Source: Histoplasma ohiense
Lineage: Eukaryota; Ascomycota; Eurotiomycetes; Onygenales; Ajellomycetaceae
Assembly: GCA_017607445.1 (NCBI GenBank)
Contig: JAEVHH010000004.1
Coordinates: forward strand, 2,790,001 to 2,854,000
Length of the DNA stretch: 64,000 nucleotides
Direction of reading: 5' to 3'
The notes beneath the pieces are model-generated. The model was not told the DNA's origin. It saw only the letters and a list, made by a program, of their open reading frames with translations, and ran no database searches. Shown here one piece after another: positions 22,836 to 33,409 of this stretch (its first letter is position 1; the number at the start of each line of letters is the position of its first letter). The position numbers were made by a program, and so were the translations under genes.

Positions 22836-25800
22836 ATGGGAAAGAAAAATGAAGCCGAAACTCCGCCTAGCAACCATGACGAAAATTTTCGTACTACCAG
22901 CTCAACCATCGTTGACAACAATGGTGCTTCTGGGACGGATGGAGACGGAATGACCGAATTGCAAGTAAAAAGCCTGGTGGGCCTTGCTCGCAGCATGTCT
23001 CACGCCTCAGCCAAAAGCAGTCTATGCGCCCAGCACCCTGGCGGTGACATCAACCCCTTCATCGACTCTGAATCCGACCCCGAATTGAACCCCCACAATG
23101 AAAATTTTAATTTGAGTAAATGGATGAACTCCGCATTACTTCAAGAGACCCCGAGCGTTATCCCCGTCGCACTGCCGGCGTTTCATTCCGCAACCTGAAC
23201 GTGCATGGCTATGGCACTACTACTGACTACCAAGCCGATGTTGCAAATGTTTGGCTGAAGGCGTGTGGAATTGTAACGCGCTTGGTCGGTTTTGATGAAA
23301 GGGTCCGCATCGACATTTTGCGCAATTTCGAAGGTTTAGTGAAGAGTGGAGATATGCTGGTCGTGTTGGGCCGTCCAGGGAGGTAAGGCGAGCTTCCTTT
23401 ACACCTCGCTGATTGACCAGAGGTTGACTTTTAAAACCAGTGGGTGTTCAACCTTTCTTAAGACTCTAGCTGGTGAGACACATGGGTTATACCTGGGAGA
23501 GGGCACTTCAATTGAGTATCAAGGTATCTCTTGGGACTAGATGCATAATAACTTCCGTAGCGAAGCTATCTACCAGGTAGAAACAGAATCACATTTCGCA
23601 CACTTAACGGCTGGTGATACCCTCTATTTTGCTTCAAAAGCTCGTGCTCCAGCTAATCTGTTCCCTGGTGTCAGTCGAAACCAATATGCGCTGCATATGG
23701 GAGATGTTGTCATGGCCATGCTTAACCTCTCTCACACGGTAAACACCAAGGTCAGAAACAAATACATCCCTGGCGTGTCTGGTGGCGAAAGAAAGCGCAT
23801 TAGTATCGCGGAAACCACTCTTAGTGGGAGTCCACTTCAATGCTGGGACAACAGCACTCGGGGCCTTGATAGTGCTACCGCTCGCACAGTTATAGAGTCG
23901 CTACACCTATCTACCAGATATTCCGGCACAACTGCAATTGTAGCTATATATCAAGCGAGCCAAGCTCTCTATGATATATTTGATAAGGCAATAGTGTTTT
24001 ATGAGGGGAGACAGATCTATTTTGGGAAGACAACCCACGCTAAGAAATATTTTATTGACATGGGGTTTTATTGCCCGGAGCGGCAGACAACGGGGGATTT
24101 CCTCACATCCATGACCAACCCAGAGGAGCGATTGGTACGTGAGGGATTTGAGGCGGTTGTTCCACGTACACCCGACGAGTTCGCAGCAAGATGGCATCAG
24201 AGCCCCGACCGCAAAGCGCTCCTCACGGAGGTAGAAACGTACCAGAAGGAATATCCCTTGAATGCACAGCCGCTTGATCAGTTCAATTCATCTCTCAGTG
24301 CTCAGAAATCAAAATTTAACCGAGCCAAATCCCCTTATACGATATCCTACTGGATGCAAATAAGGCTCTGCATATGGAGAGGAGTTCAGCGGCTGAAGGG
24401 GGATTTATCCATCACCTTGACATCTATCATCGGCAATATTATCATGTCTTTAGTTGTGGCCTCTATGTTCTATAATTTACCTAATGACACCAGCAGTTTT
24501 TTCAGTCGTGGGGCGCTAATCTTCTTCGCTATCATCCTGAATGCGTTGGCAACCACTCTTGAGGTTATGACTCTGTGGCAGCAACGACCAGTTGTGGAAA
24601 AGCATCATAAGTACGCGCTATATCGCCCATCTGCTGAGGCGATAAGCTCCATCATCATTGACCTCCCAGCAAAACTATGCGTCGCCATCGCATTCAACAC
24701 GGTTTTGTACTTCATCGCTAACCTACGCCTCACCCCTGGTCACTATTTTGTGTTCCTCTTGGTTTCATTCTCTGTTACCTTGACCATGTCGAACATCTTC
24801 CGTTTCATTGCTTCGATCTCGAGGACATTTGCCCAGGCCTCTCCTCCAACGATAGTTATTGTTCTTGGAATGGTTATCTATACAGGATTCACTGTTCCTT
24901 TGCGAGACATGGTTGTCTGGTTCCGCTGGATAAACTATATTAACCCTATTGGCTATGCTTTCGAGTGGCTGATGATTAATGAATTTCAAGACCGTTCATT
25001 TCCATGCACAACCTATATTCCCGCGGGACCTGGCTATGGGGATTTCGATAATCAATTCAAAATTTGTGAGGGTTCAGGTGCTGTTGCAGGGAATACCTTC
25101 ATCGACGGTGACAAGTTGCTGAATACCTCATATGAGTATTACGACGAGAATCTCTGGAAAATTTTTGGAATCATCTGTGCCTTTTTCGTCTTATTACTTG
25201 TTCTATACATAGTCGCGTCAGAATTGGTGAGCGCTAAGCCGTCTAAGGGTGAGGTTCTTGTATATCGCCGCGGCAAGATTCCTACAGGACTGGCTCAAAA
25301 GAGCGGGAGCAAGAGAATGAATGATCCTGAGACAGGCAAGCAGGCCCACAAGAAACAAAGGATTGAGCAAAATCGAAGCGAAGAGGTTGCTTCAATTGCC
25401 AAGCAAATGTCTATCTTCCATTGGGAGAATGTGTGTTATGAAATTGAAACTAAAGGCCAATCAAAGCGGCTCTTGGATCAAGTGGATGGCTGGGTAAAAC
25501 CGGGTGCTTTAACGGCTCTAATGGGGATATCTGGCGCGGGGAAAACAACTCTACTTGATGTTTTAGCTAATCGTGTCACCATGGGTGTTGTTACAGGTGA
25601 GATGATAGTTGATGGCCGTCTTCGTGATGCATCCTTTCAGCGGAAAACTGGATATGTGCAACAGGATGATTACCTACACACAGAAACTAGCACTGTCCGC
25701 GAATCTTTGGTCTTCAGCGCTCTCCTTCGCCAACCATCTACCACTCCACGTGCCGAGAAAATTGCCTACGTCGAAGAAGTCATCAAGCTTTTAGGCATGC

Positions 25801-27571
25801 AAGAATACGCCGATGCGGTTGTTGGAATCCTTGGAGTGGGCTTGAACGTAGAGCAACGAAAACGCTTCAGCATCGGGGTCGAACTCGCGGCCAAGCCCGA
25901 CCTGTTACTCTTTTTTGACGAGCCTACGTCTGGACTTGATAGTCCGACGGCCTGGTCCATCTGCAACTTGATGCGAAAGCTTGCTGACCATGGACAAGCC
26001 ATCCTGTGTGCGATTCACCAACCGTCAGCTTTTTTAATGCAGACATTTGACCAATTGCTCTTTTTGGCCGCTGGAGGGAAAACTGTTTATTTTGGAGACT
26101 TCGGGGAGAATATGAGCACACTGGTTGAATATTTCGAGAAGAAGGGAGCCTCCAAATGTCCCCCTGAAGCAAACCCGGCCGAATGGATGCTGGAGGTCAT
26201 CGGTGCTGCTCCTGGCTCCCATACCGATAAAGACTGGCCAGAAATCTGGCAGTCTAGCCCGGAGCGGGTTGAAGTGCGCCGTTCGTTAGCTGCTATGAAG
26301 AAGGAATTGTCCCAGAAAAAACGAGACTCTCAAGAAGAGGGATACTCAGAATTTGCAATGCCGCTGTGGTATCAATATCTGATTTGCCAACAACGGATGC
26401 TTCAACACTACTGGCGCAATCCAGTGTACATTTACTCCAAAGCGTTTGTTGCTATTCTTGCTGTAAGTTTGTTAGTCAACGGGTGAAGGCCGTGGCAAAA
26501 GTACTGGCCAGCTTGATTTGGCTGCGTTCTCTATTTCTTCGTGTATACAATTACTAATTATTCTATAGCCCCTATTTATTGGCTTTACCTTCTACAATGC
26601 CGAGAAAAGTCTCCGCGGATTACAGAATCAGCTTTTCGGGATTTTTATGCTTCTACTTATGTTCCCTACGTTGACGCAGCAAAGTATGCCGTTTTACATT
26701 GCAATGAGATCGTTATACGAGATATGGTCAGAAACCCCGTTGTGTAATTTCGAAGAGGCTAACGCCCTTCTCCCCCATAGGTACGCGAGCGCCCATCAAA
26801 AACGTACTCGTGGAAGGCTTTCATACTTTCAGCTGTCGTGGTAGAGCTTCCTTGGGACACCCTCATTGTTGTCCCTGCTTTTTTCGCCTGGTACTATCCG
26901 ATTGGGTTTCAGCGGAGTGCCGGGGATGATGTGGCAGGACGTAGCGGTACCATGTTCCTCCTCATATGGATCTTCCTCGTTTATGGTTCTACATTTAGTT
27001 CTATGGTAGTTTTAGGAATGGATCTAGCCGAAACAGTGCAATATTAGCCAATTGTTATTCTCGATGGCTCTCATCTTCTGCGGGTAGGCACTCAATAATA
27101 TTTAATCTCTGAAATTTGTGGCAGTTGTTCGCTAATCTTCTAATCACACAGTGTCCTTGCTACCCCGGATGCCATGCCAGGTTTCTGGATCTTCATGTAC
27201 CGCCTCTCCCCGTTCAATTACTTTGTTTCCTCTGTCCTTTCCACGGGGATCGCTGGTGTGGACATCCAGTGTTCTCCATCGAGCTGTTACGAGTCCCCCC
27301 TCCACCAGGAAAGACCTGCCTAGAGTTCTTTCAACAATATACGTCATTCGCTGGTGGTCGTCTCTTCACCCCAGACAAAACCGACATGTGTGAGTTTTGC
27401 ACGATCATGACAACTGACGATTACCTCAAGCAGGTCAACATCTATTTTGCAGACCGCTGGTTCAGCATTGGCATTTTGTTCGCATTCATTGCTGTGAATA
27501 TTGTGGGTGCAGTGTTTTTCTATTGGCTTGTTAGGGTACCAAAGATGGAATGGAAGGCCAAAAAGTCATAA
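22836..27571 (+). pseudogene. Decayed PDR-type ABC transporter (ABCG, CDR-like)
   Basis: Full-length pleiotropic-drug-resistance exporter relic with (NBD-TMD)x2 order. Still readable: N-terminal NPFIDSESDPELNP; Walker A 1 (GRPGSGCST) restored across a normal intron at 23383-23440; signature VSGGERKRISIAE; Walker A 2 GISGAGKTT; second signature LNVEQRKRFSIGVE; Walker B LLLFFDEPTSGLDS; the C-terminal PDR end FYWLVRVPKMEWKAKKS. Lesions: a frameshift near 23120-23140, an in-frame TAG at 23538-23540 (Glu expected), a lost donor at 26722 (AT in place of GT, intron 26722-26780), a frameshift near 27031-27042 and another near 27273. Other introns (26463-26568, 27084-27151) keep good signals. The central 981-codon frame is open, so decay is recent. 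Confidence 0.88.
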
Positions 27572-28381
27572 GTCATGTTGAATTTTTTCCCCGTAAGCTG
27601 CTGCTGTGCCATGCAGGTACAGAATCCATTCTCCACAGTCAGGCAAGCTAGCTACCTTCACGGTGAACACATTACATTAGTAAATTGGTTAGCAGTCTAC
27701 TTCAATTGACATTACTAACATACATGTTGGGCGTAATCAGGTCTAAGTACATAAATAATAGAAAATATTAGCCCATACATCCACCAATTCTAGTCTGCCA
27801 GCCATATACGCGCAGATAGTTTGATATAAGTCTAGTTGTTGTCTGGCTTGATATCCTTGGGGTTGTCATCCTCTCCTGAGTCCCCATACAGCTTGAAAGT
27901 GTTATCAAAGCAGACACTGCGGACCCTGGGCTCAAAGTCAGGGATAATCAATCATCAGAAGTGCAAGGACACTGAGTGGCGTGCTTGACGATGACTGAGG
28001 AAAACAGCATGTTGGCAGAGTTTGTTGGATCGCGACTTGTAATCACTGAATGCAGTTTGAGATCAAAGTGAGCTGTATTGGACCTTTCGTGAAGGAGAAG
28101 GTGTCATTGTAAACCTTGGATACTTCTTATAGCGTTTTGGTCAGTTTGCTCTTCAGCATTGATGCAGCTGGAATTCTACACACAGCGGACAGGCGGTGTG
28201 CTGCTGGAAGGAAATATAGGTGCTTCATCTGCATCAGGAGGATAACTGGTGATGAGCCACGACAATATGGAAGATAAGTGAAGTTGCAGATATATTCTCA
28301 TAGACATGAGGCCGTTGCTTGTATCTAATTGAATTATGATGTTTAAATCGAAAAAAGTATATGTATCAATCCCCCCTTTAG
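27572..28381. other. Spacer with a decayed coding relic
   Basis: No intact gene. On the minus strand, 27832-27942 reads as coding-like protein ending DDNPKDIKPDNN before a stop (IIPDFEPRVRSVCFDNTFKL upstream). Farther up, 28030-28120 reads VYNDTFSFTKGPIQLTLISN before a stop. The pieces sit in different frames with stops between them. I do not recognise the family. The N-terminal zinc-ribbon exon expected for RPA12 was looked for here and not found. Confidence 0.35.
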
Positions 28382-28728
28382 ACACGCATCGAAAACCACC
28401 ATGTCCGAATCAATTCGATGCTTTCCCCTCCGCTCTCCAAACAAAAATGTCCGCCGTGCAAACCTGACTGCCGCTGACAAAGCAGGGAGTTGCCATAGCA
28501 CACCAGAACTGCCCAGAATGTGACCGGCCTGAGATGATGTATTTTACATTACAATTACGTAGTGTAGATGGAGGGAGCACCGTGTTCTACTCCTGCGAAG
28601 GATGTGGACACAAGTACGTTCTTCTTCAACCATGCGATGTCGTCAGAATATGAAAGTTATCCAAGGTCATATATATGAGTGGATGCTGACTCTGAACTAA
28701 TTTTTGCAGGTTTATCACAAACAACTGA
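28382..28728 (+). pseudogene. RPA12: 5'-truncated, frameshifted RNA polymerase I subunit RPA12
   Basis: The C-terminal half of the Pol I subunit that carries a TFIIS-like zinc ribbon for RNA cleavage. An exon beginning after an acceptor at 28380-28381 reads ASKTTMSES, then FDAFPSALQTKMSAVQT, then LTAADKAG, then VAIAHQNCPECDRPEMMYF in successive frames. Frameshifts fall near 28410, 28463-28466 and 28485-28491. The zinc ribbon itself (CPEC...CEGCGHKF) and the QLRSVDGGSTVFY core are intact. A normal intron (28614-28709) still joins the final ITNN-stop. The first exon with the N-terminal CxxC ribbon is absent upstream. A working copy presumably lies elsewhere. Confidence 0.75.
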
Positions 28729-28851
28729 GCCCCACCCCAAACGCCGGCAGTTCATTGATGAACAATCCCAAACCTAATATAAAGCGAGATGTTTCCAAAG
28801 TTGACTTCCCCACTCAATCCCTCCCCCGAACCTGAGAACCCAATGGCGGTA

Positions 28852-29947
28852 TTACGCCGCCACGGCTTCAGGAATTAGCGCGTACTCCTTTTCTCCGTTC
28901 TTCTCGAATTCTGCCATATCAAGCGCAACGATAACACTATCCCTCACCACTTGTTCGGGATCGTCTAAAAACTTCTTTAGTGTCTCCTCCACTCCTTCTT
29001 CATCTCCAAGACTCCCAAGAGCTTCAGCAGCCTCATGACGCACCATACTGGCTTCCTTCATATTGTGGAGTGTGGCGGTGAGGCTGGGAATACTAGCAGG
29101 ATGAGACAATTGGCCAAAAACGAATGCTATCTCATGTCGAAAGAGTGCCGAAGAGTCTTTGAACCCTTCTGCTAGAGCACATACAGCTGGAACAGCGGTC
29201 GGAAGGTCTGGAGGTGAAGCAAGATCTCGAAGAGCGAACATCGCACGGTATCTTTGGAAAAGCGGAAGGTTTGGGTCGAGGAGGGTACGTTCTAAATCGG
29301 GGATGGATGGCTCATCGGTGGCCATTGGTAGTGGGGGGGCAGGGTCAATTGATGTAAAATCACTTTATATAACAGCACCAAATCCGTTAGCCATGGGGAT
29401 ATATTGTTAGTTAGGGATGCGGTATCTGTCTGCAGTTTTACCTTTGTTTTAGGTTCTCGGCTTTGCGTCGACCAGACATTTCCCATTCAATCCTCTCCAC
29501 AGCAATGTCGCAAGTTTCCCTTACAACATCAGGCTCGTTTTTATCATCCCTCAAATTCCGTAGAATATCTAGGCTGTCTGAATCACACAGCGCCCCTAGC
29601 GCCTCCGCCGCCTCATGCCGACACATCGGATCCTCTCCTCGATTCTCCAACACCTCCCGGAGATAGGGAACTGCAGCTAAGTTTTTAGTCTGTCCCAAGC
29701 AGTATGCAAGTTCATGCTTTAAAAGAGCAGATGGAGATGAGAATGCTGCAGCGATCGCTTGGATCGAAGGTAAACTCTGTTCTGTAGGCGGCTGGAGACA
29801 GGCGACATGTTTCAGGGAGAATAAGGCACGGAATCGCCGTGCTAAAGGCTCACTTTCGGAGGTGAGTGTTTTCCTTAAAATTGGGATCGGGCTGATGCTC
29901 ATGCCCACGCTTGAATTTTCAGGTGTATCCGTTGCGCCCGGCGACAT
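28852..29947 (-). CDS. LIA1: Deoxyhypusine hydroxylase
   Basis: Fe-dependent HEAT-repeat monooxygenase that completes hypusine formation on eIF5A. Two exons, 29442-29947 and 28852-29362, around a 79-nt intron, give 338 residues. Four His-Glu metal-ligand motifs are all present: H78E79 (LLKHELAYC), H111E112 (CRHEAAEALG), H245E246 (LFRHEIAFVFG) and H278E279 (VRHEAAEALGSLGDEEG). The two halves repeat each other, as in the family. The length is close to yeast Lia1 (325). The start MSPGATDTPE is the first ATG of the frame; M16 is an alternative. It lies convergent to the RPA12 relic and tandem with NUO-21. Confidence 0.96.
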
Positions 29948-30733
29948 CTTACACAGTGGAATATATTACCGTAGGTATGGTTCCAGGATCTGCAATTCCT
30001 AACATGAACATTCGAATATCTTCACCCCAAACTCCGACATTTTTTTTTTGGAGGGGCGATGAGGGGCGTGTAAATTACATAAGCGATCCTAGTGTGATGG
30101 CGCTGGTGTGAGAGAGCCCCAGTGACCTATGTAACATGTGTGTATGACACTAGTTCGTAATAGGAACCCAACAAGTTCAGATTCTCGACAGGAAACACTT
30201 TCAGCGGTGTTTAAAAAATGTGATGTTTCTATTTTTCAACTTCCTCATCCTACCTCTAACCCTGTGTTGAAAGGAGAGAATATGGGACAGGTATCGAGTG
30301 TATTGATAATTTTGTGAAGGATGTATGTGAAGTGTGTTTCGAAGGGTGGGAAGTTCATCGGAAAATGCTCTGAATTCACACGCATAGTAAATTAGACATA
30401 TTTCCGCATCGGTTTGGGGCGAGGCGAATAGCAGCATCTGTAGAATATATCCCAATTAATCGGTACGCATATCTATCTTTGTTTTGAAGGCTGCATTTTA
30501 TACTTGCTCAAAACGACAAATAAAAAACAATCGATTTGTCACCTAAAAACAGCCTGGTAGTGATACGGCGTCGCACGGTATAGGAGAGGAGAAAGGAAAA
30601 AGGATTGTAACATATATATGCCACAATTAACATCGTCGGCAGACAATATTTGGTTGACAAAATCATTTGAATACAAGTAGACTCAAGTTTATATACACTT
30701 GAAAAAAGCGAAGGGAGCTCTGAATGTTTTGTT
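29948..30733. other. LIA1-NUO21 spacer
   Basis: 786-bp intergenic stretch holding the LIA1 promoter and NUO-21 3' region. AT-rich, with a T run at about 30039-30049. No further coding signal recognised. Confidence 0.6.
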
Positions 30734-31534
30734 CTATTTAGTTCTGACAATTTTGAGCTTCTTAGGTTCGTGTAAGAAGTTGTTCGCATAGGCTTTGGGG
30801 CGGAACGCTCGCTTATTTGGTTCCTGGACAAAATATTCGTATCCTTGCTTTTCCGCAAATGATATCGCATCTTCCTTTGATTTGAAATCAATATGGGTAG
30901 CTTGCATCGCATCAGCTGAAGATTGCCACCCCATCAGCGGATTTTCCCAGCGATGGCCTTTTGACAAAACATCCCAATCCATTCGCCAGTGGTGGGTATG
31001 CCACGTCCCCGATTGCGTCGCCGGTTTCGAGGGTTGGAAGATCCTGACGGGTTGTTAGTGAAGGGGAGTGGGAATGAACGTGGTCGAATCAACGGATTGT
31101 TTAATACCTGACTGTTCGTGCTTGAAGGTCGGTAGGAGCCCCGGATATAACTGCGGCAGCAATGGAACCGCTCGCTTCACTGCCGTCCATAACACGTTTG
31201 GGAACAGGGGAGAATAATCTGAGATACCAAGTTAGTCGAACAAAATTAGAACAAAAACACAACGGGGTTCGCCCTACGAGGTGCCGTGGTCAACCGTAGC
31301 ATTATAATCTGGCTGATGCCGCGCCATCGCCTCTGCAGGAGATTCTTTCCGTGTCATTGAACTCCCTCTTGCTACAACACCGGGTGCATCGGCTTGGCTG
31401 GTTTTAGGAGCATCCTCGGCTTCTCGTGAGGCCGTGCTGCTGAGATAACGAGCGTTGGTCCGACATGTCAATTGGCCAGCTCTGAAAGAGACAGCATTTC
31501 GGCCGAGTGGTCTTCCAGTTCGTAATAGAGACAT
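30734..31534 (-). CDS. nuo-21: Complex I 21-kDa subunit (NDUFS4/NUO-21)
   Basis: Accessory subunit of mitochondrial NADH:ubiquinone oxidoreductase at the N-module/Q-module junction. Three exons, 31278-31534, 31108-31218 and 30734-31043, give 225 residues. There is an Arg-rich presequence (GRPLGRNAVSFRAGQL). The conserved ETC_C1_NDUFS4 core reads SGTWHTHHWRMDWDVLSKG, WENPLMGWQSSADAMQ and SKEDAISFAEKQGYEYFVQE. The C-terminus, ANNFLHEPKKLKIVRTK, is typical. Intron 2 (31044-31107) falls between the AARTVR and IFQPSKPATQ segments. It is head-to-head with ATP synthase subunit f. Confidence 0.95.
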
Positions 31535-31822
31535 TGTTATGTGGGTTTAAACTACTAGTAAGTAGGAGAAAATCCCACAGGAGAGGGAGGTGACAAGATG
31601 ACAAGATATTCATGGTTGGAGGCGAGGCATGTCCTAATTAGGCTAGCGTAAATAGACTCAGGGCTCCTCTTTCCGAAGCAAGCCAACTTCATCAAAATAT
31701 TCAAACCTCACATTCCACGACTACAATCGATTTTGGTTCAATTGCTATCGAATCAAAGTACGCCGTTCCTAATATAAAAATTTCTGAATTAGACAGTTCT
31801 GATATATTGCAGGTCACTCACG
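31535..31822. promoter_or_regulatory. Divergent NUO-21/ATP17 promoter region
   Basis: 288 bp separate the start codons of a complex I gene (minus) and an ATP synthase gene (plus). A bidirectional promoter is likely. I saw no perfect CCAAT box. Confidence 0.5.
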
Positions 31823-32497
31823 ATGAGTTACGTCGCACGTCGCGGTCTCTCGACTCTGATCCCCCCCAAGGTACGGGCTTTCTCAAAATTATCATTGCTC
31901 CCGTTAGGTTTCTAACTTCTTTATAGGTTGCTTCTCCTACTGTAAGCTACTATCTGTTCCTAACTCCCCGTTGTTCGCACATATCATGCATGGCGCCTCG
32001 TTTCACGCCAACCCTGCACGCAATGCCTGCAAAGCTGGAATCTACAAGCTGGCGAACTTTATCTGGGCTAATACCAGGATAGGGAATTGGAGCAGCCCAA
32101 GATGCAGCCCGCATGGAACGCATCGTGGGCTTCTATGAGAAATTACCACGTGGGCCAGCACCGGAAATTAAGCCTACGGGTCTCATCGGACGGTACCAAG
32201 CTCGATATTTCGGAAAAAACCCTTCTGCAATGCGTGAGTGAACCTCCAACCTGACAAATATACATTACGATCGTTCCCTGGGAGGTTTATTATCATTTCC
32301 AAGTTTGAGCAGCACCCTCTGATGAGATGAATTACAGCAATTCTCCATGTTATTGGTGGACTGATGCTTATGGGTTACAGCATGGAGTACTACTTCCATC
32401 TTCGTGAGTTCCCCAGTGCCTTACTGCTATACATTTATAGTACTTCCCAGCAAGCTAATTCCTTCGTGAAGGCCACCACAAGAACAATGCCCATTAA
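31823..32497 (+). CDS. ATP17: Mitochondrial F1Fo-ATP synthase subunit f
   Basis: Small Fo membrane subunit of complex V. Five exons: 31823-31870, 31927-31941 (only 15 nt), 32083-32233, 32338-32403 and 32472-32497, all in phase, giving 101 residues. The N-terminus MSYVARRGLSTLIPPKVASP is short and basic. The core is GIGAAQDAARMERIVGFYEK then PRGPAPEIKPTG and GRYQARYFGKNPSA. One transmembrane helix (ILHVIGGLMLMGYSMEYYF) lies at about residues 72-90, with a His/Asn-rich tail. The gene is too fragmented for single-ORF detection. The 15-nt microexon is an unusual feature. Confidence 0.93.
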
Positions 32498-33409
32498 ATT
32501 GTCGTATCCCCAAACCTAAACGAATTGATAAAAATTTGCTTATAGTGCAATCGCATGTACATATAGATATAAACAAATGCAGAATACTTTTCTATCTTGT
32601 AACTATATCAAATGAATACCATTATAAATACGATATTTCTCGAGAATTTGACCCAATTCCGTTGTCTCAGCGGAACCCAATTGTCATCATGCGCTCATCT
32701 TAGGGGATTCTTATGCAACGAAGGGAGAAGGTAGAGAGATAAAATAAAAATGAGAGTGAAAACTGCGTCAACAAGAATCGAATGGGCTTGCTTCAATATG
32801 TTTTAAGGAGATGGCCGAAGCAGTCACCCATTGTCTCACTTGGTCCTCCGAGAGGTTGGTTGAAAGAAAGAGACAGTAGAATCCATGTAGTCGCTCTCCA
32901 TATGTTCACCAAAGTTTGGTAATCCATGGATGGTAAATAGCCTCATGTGACCAGCGTCGAAACCCTGGATTAGAAAGCGCTGTTGGCGTTTACCGCTAAC
33001 CGTATCATGCATGTCCAGCTTGGCCACAACGTATGGCTCCAACTTCATCCATATTTTCCAAGGCAAGTCCATTTCTTCTAGACATCCGGCCTACTTCACC
33101 GGCTTGTATTCTCCGATTCATTATAGAAACGGCTGCCGACCGCCCTTGGCTCATTCCTGCTCGGAAAGGAAGCTGAGCTTCATACCGAAACCTCACCTAC
33201 TACTCCCACCCCAAACATCCACGTCTTAGCATACTTCGTACTTGGCGACTTTGGTGGTTATCGTGGCGATACTTAGTCCTTGACAAGAGGTATATAAACA
33301 TTCAAGTTTGCGGGATCCCTAGTACTTAGCGTTCTTGTTGTTTTGCTGGTTGGGGAGCGCTAATGAATGAATGTAAAACCGTCAAACATCCGCAGATTCG
33401 AGCATTGTT
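32498..33409. other. ATP17 downstream to disordered-protein upstream spacer
   Basis: 912 bp. Mostly non-coding apart from a possible short minus-strand exon at 32836-33096 (listed separately). The 3' half is the likely promoter of the 33410 gene. Confidence 0.5.
32836..33096 (-). CDS. Possible small uncharacterised gene or exon
   Basis: An 87-codon frame reads GCLEEMDLPWKIWMKLEPYV, continues through LDMHDTVSGKRQQRFLIQGF to HMRLFTIHGLPNFGEHMESD, and stops at 32836. A splice acceptor (GAAGTAG) precedes the frame at about 33097, and the peptide has the even composition of real coding sequence. I recognise no family and cannot fix a first exon. It may also be an expressed fragment or chance ORF. 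Confidence 0.3.
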
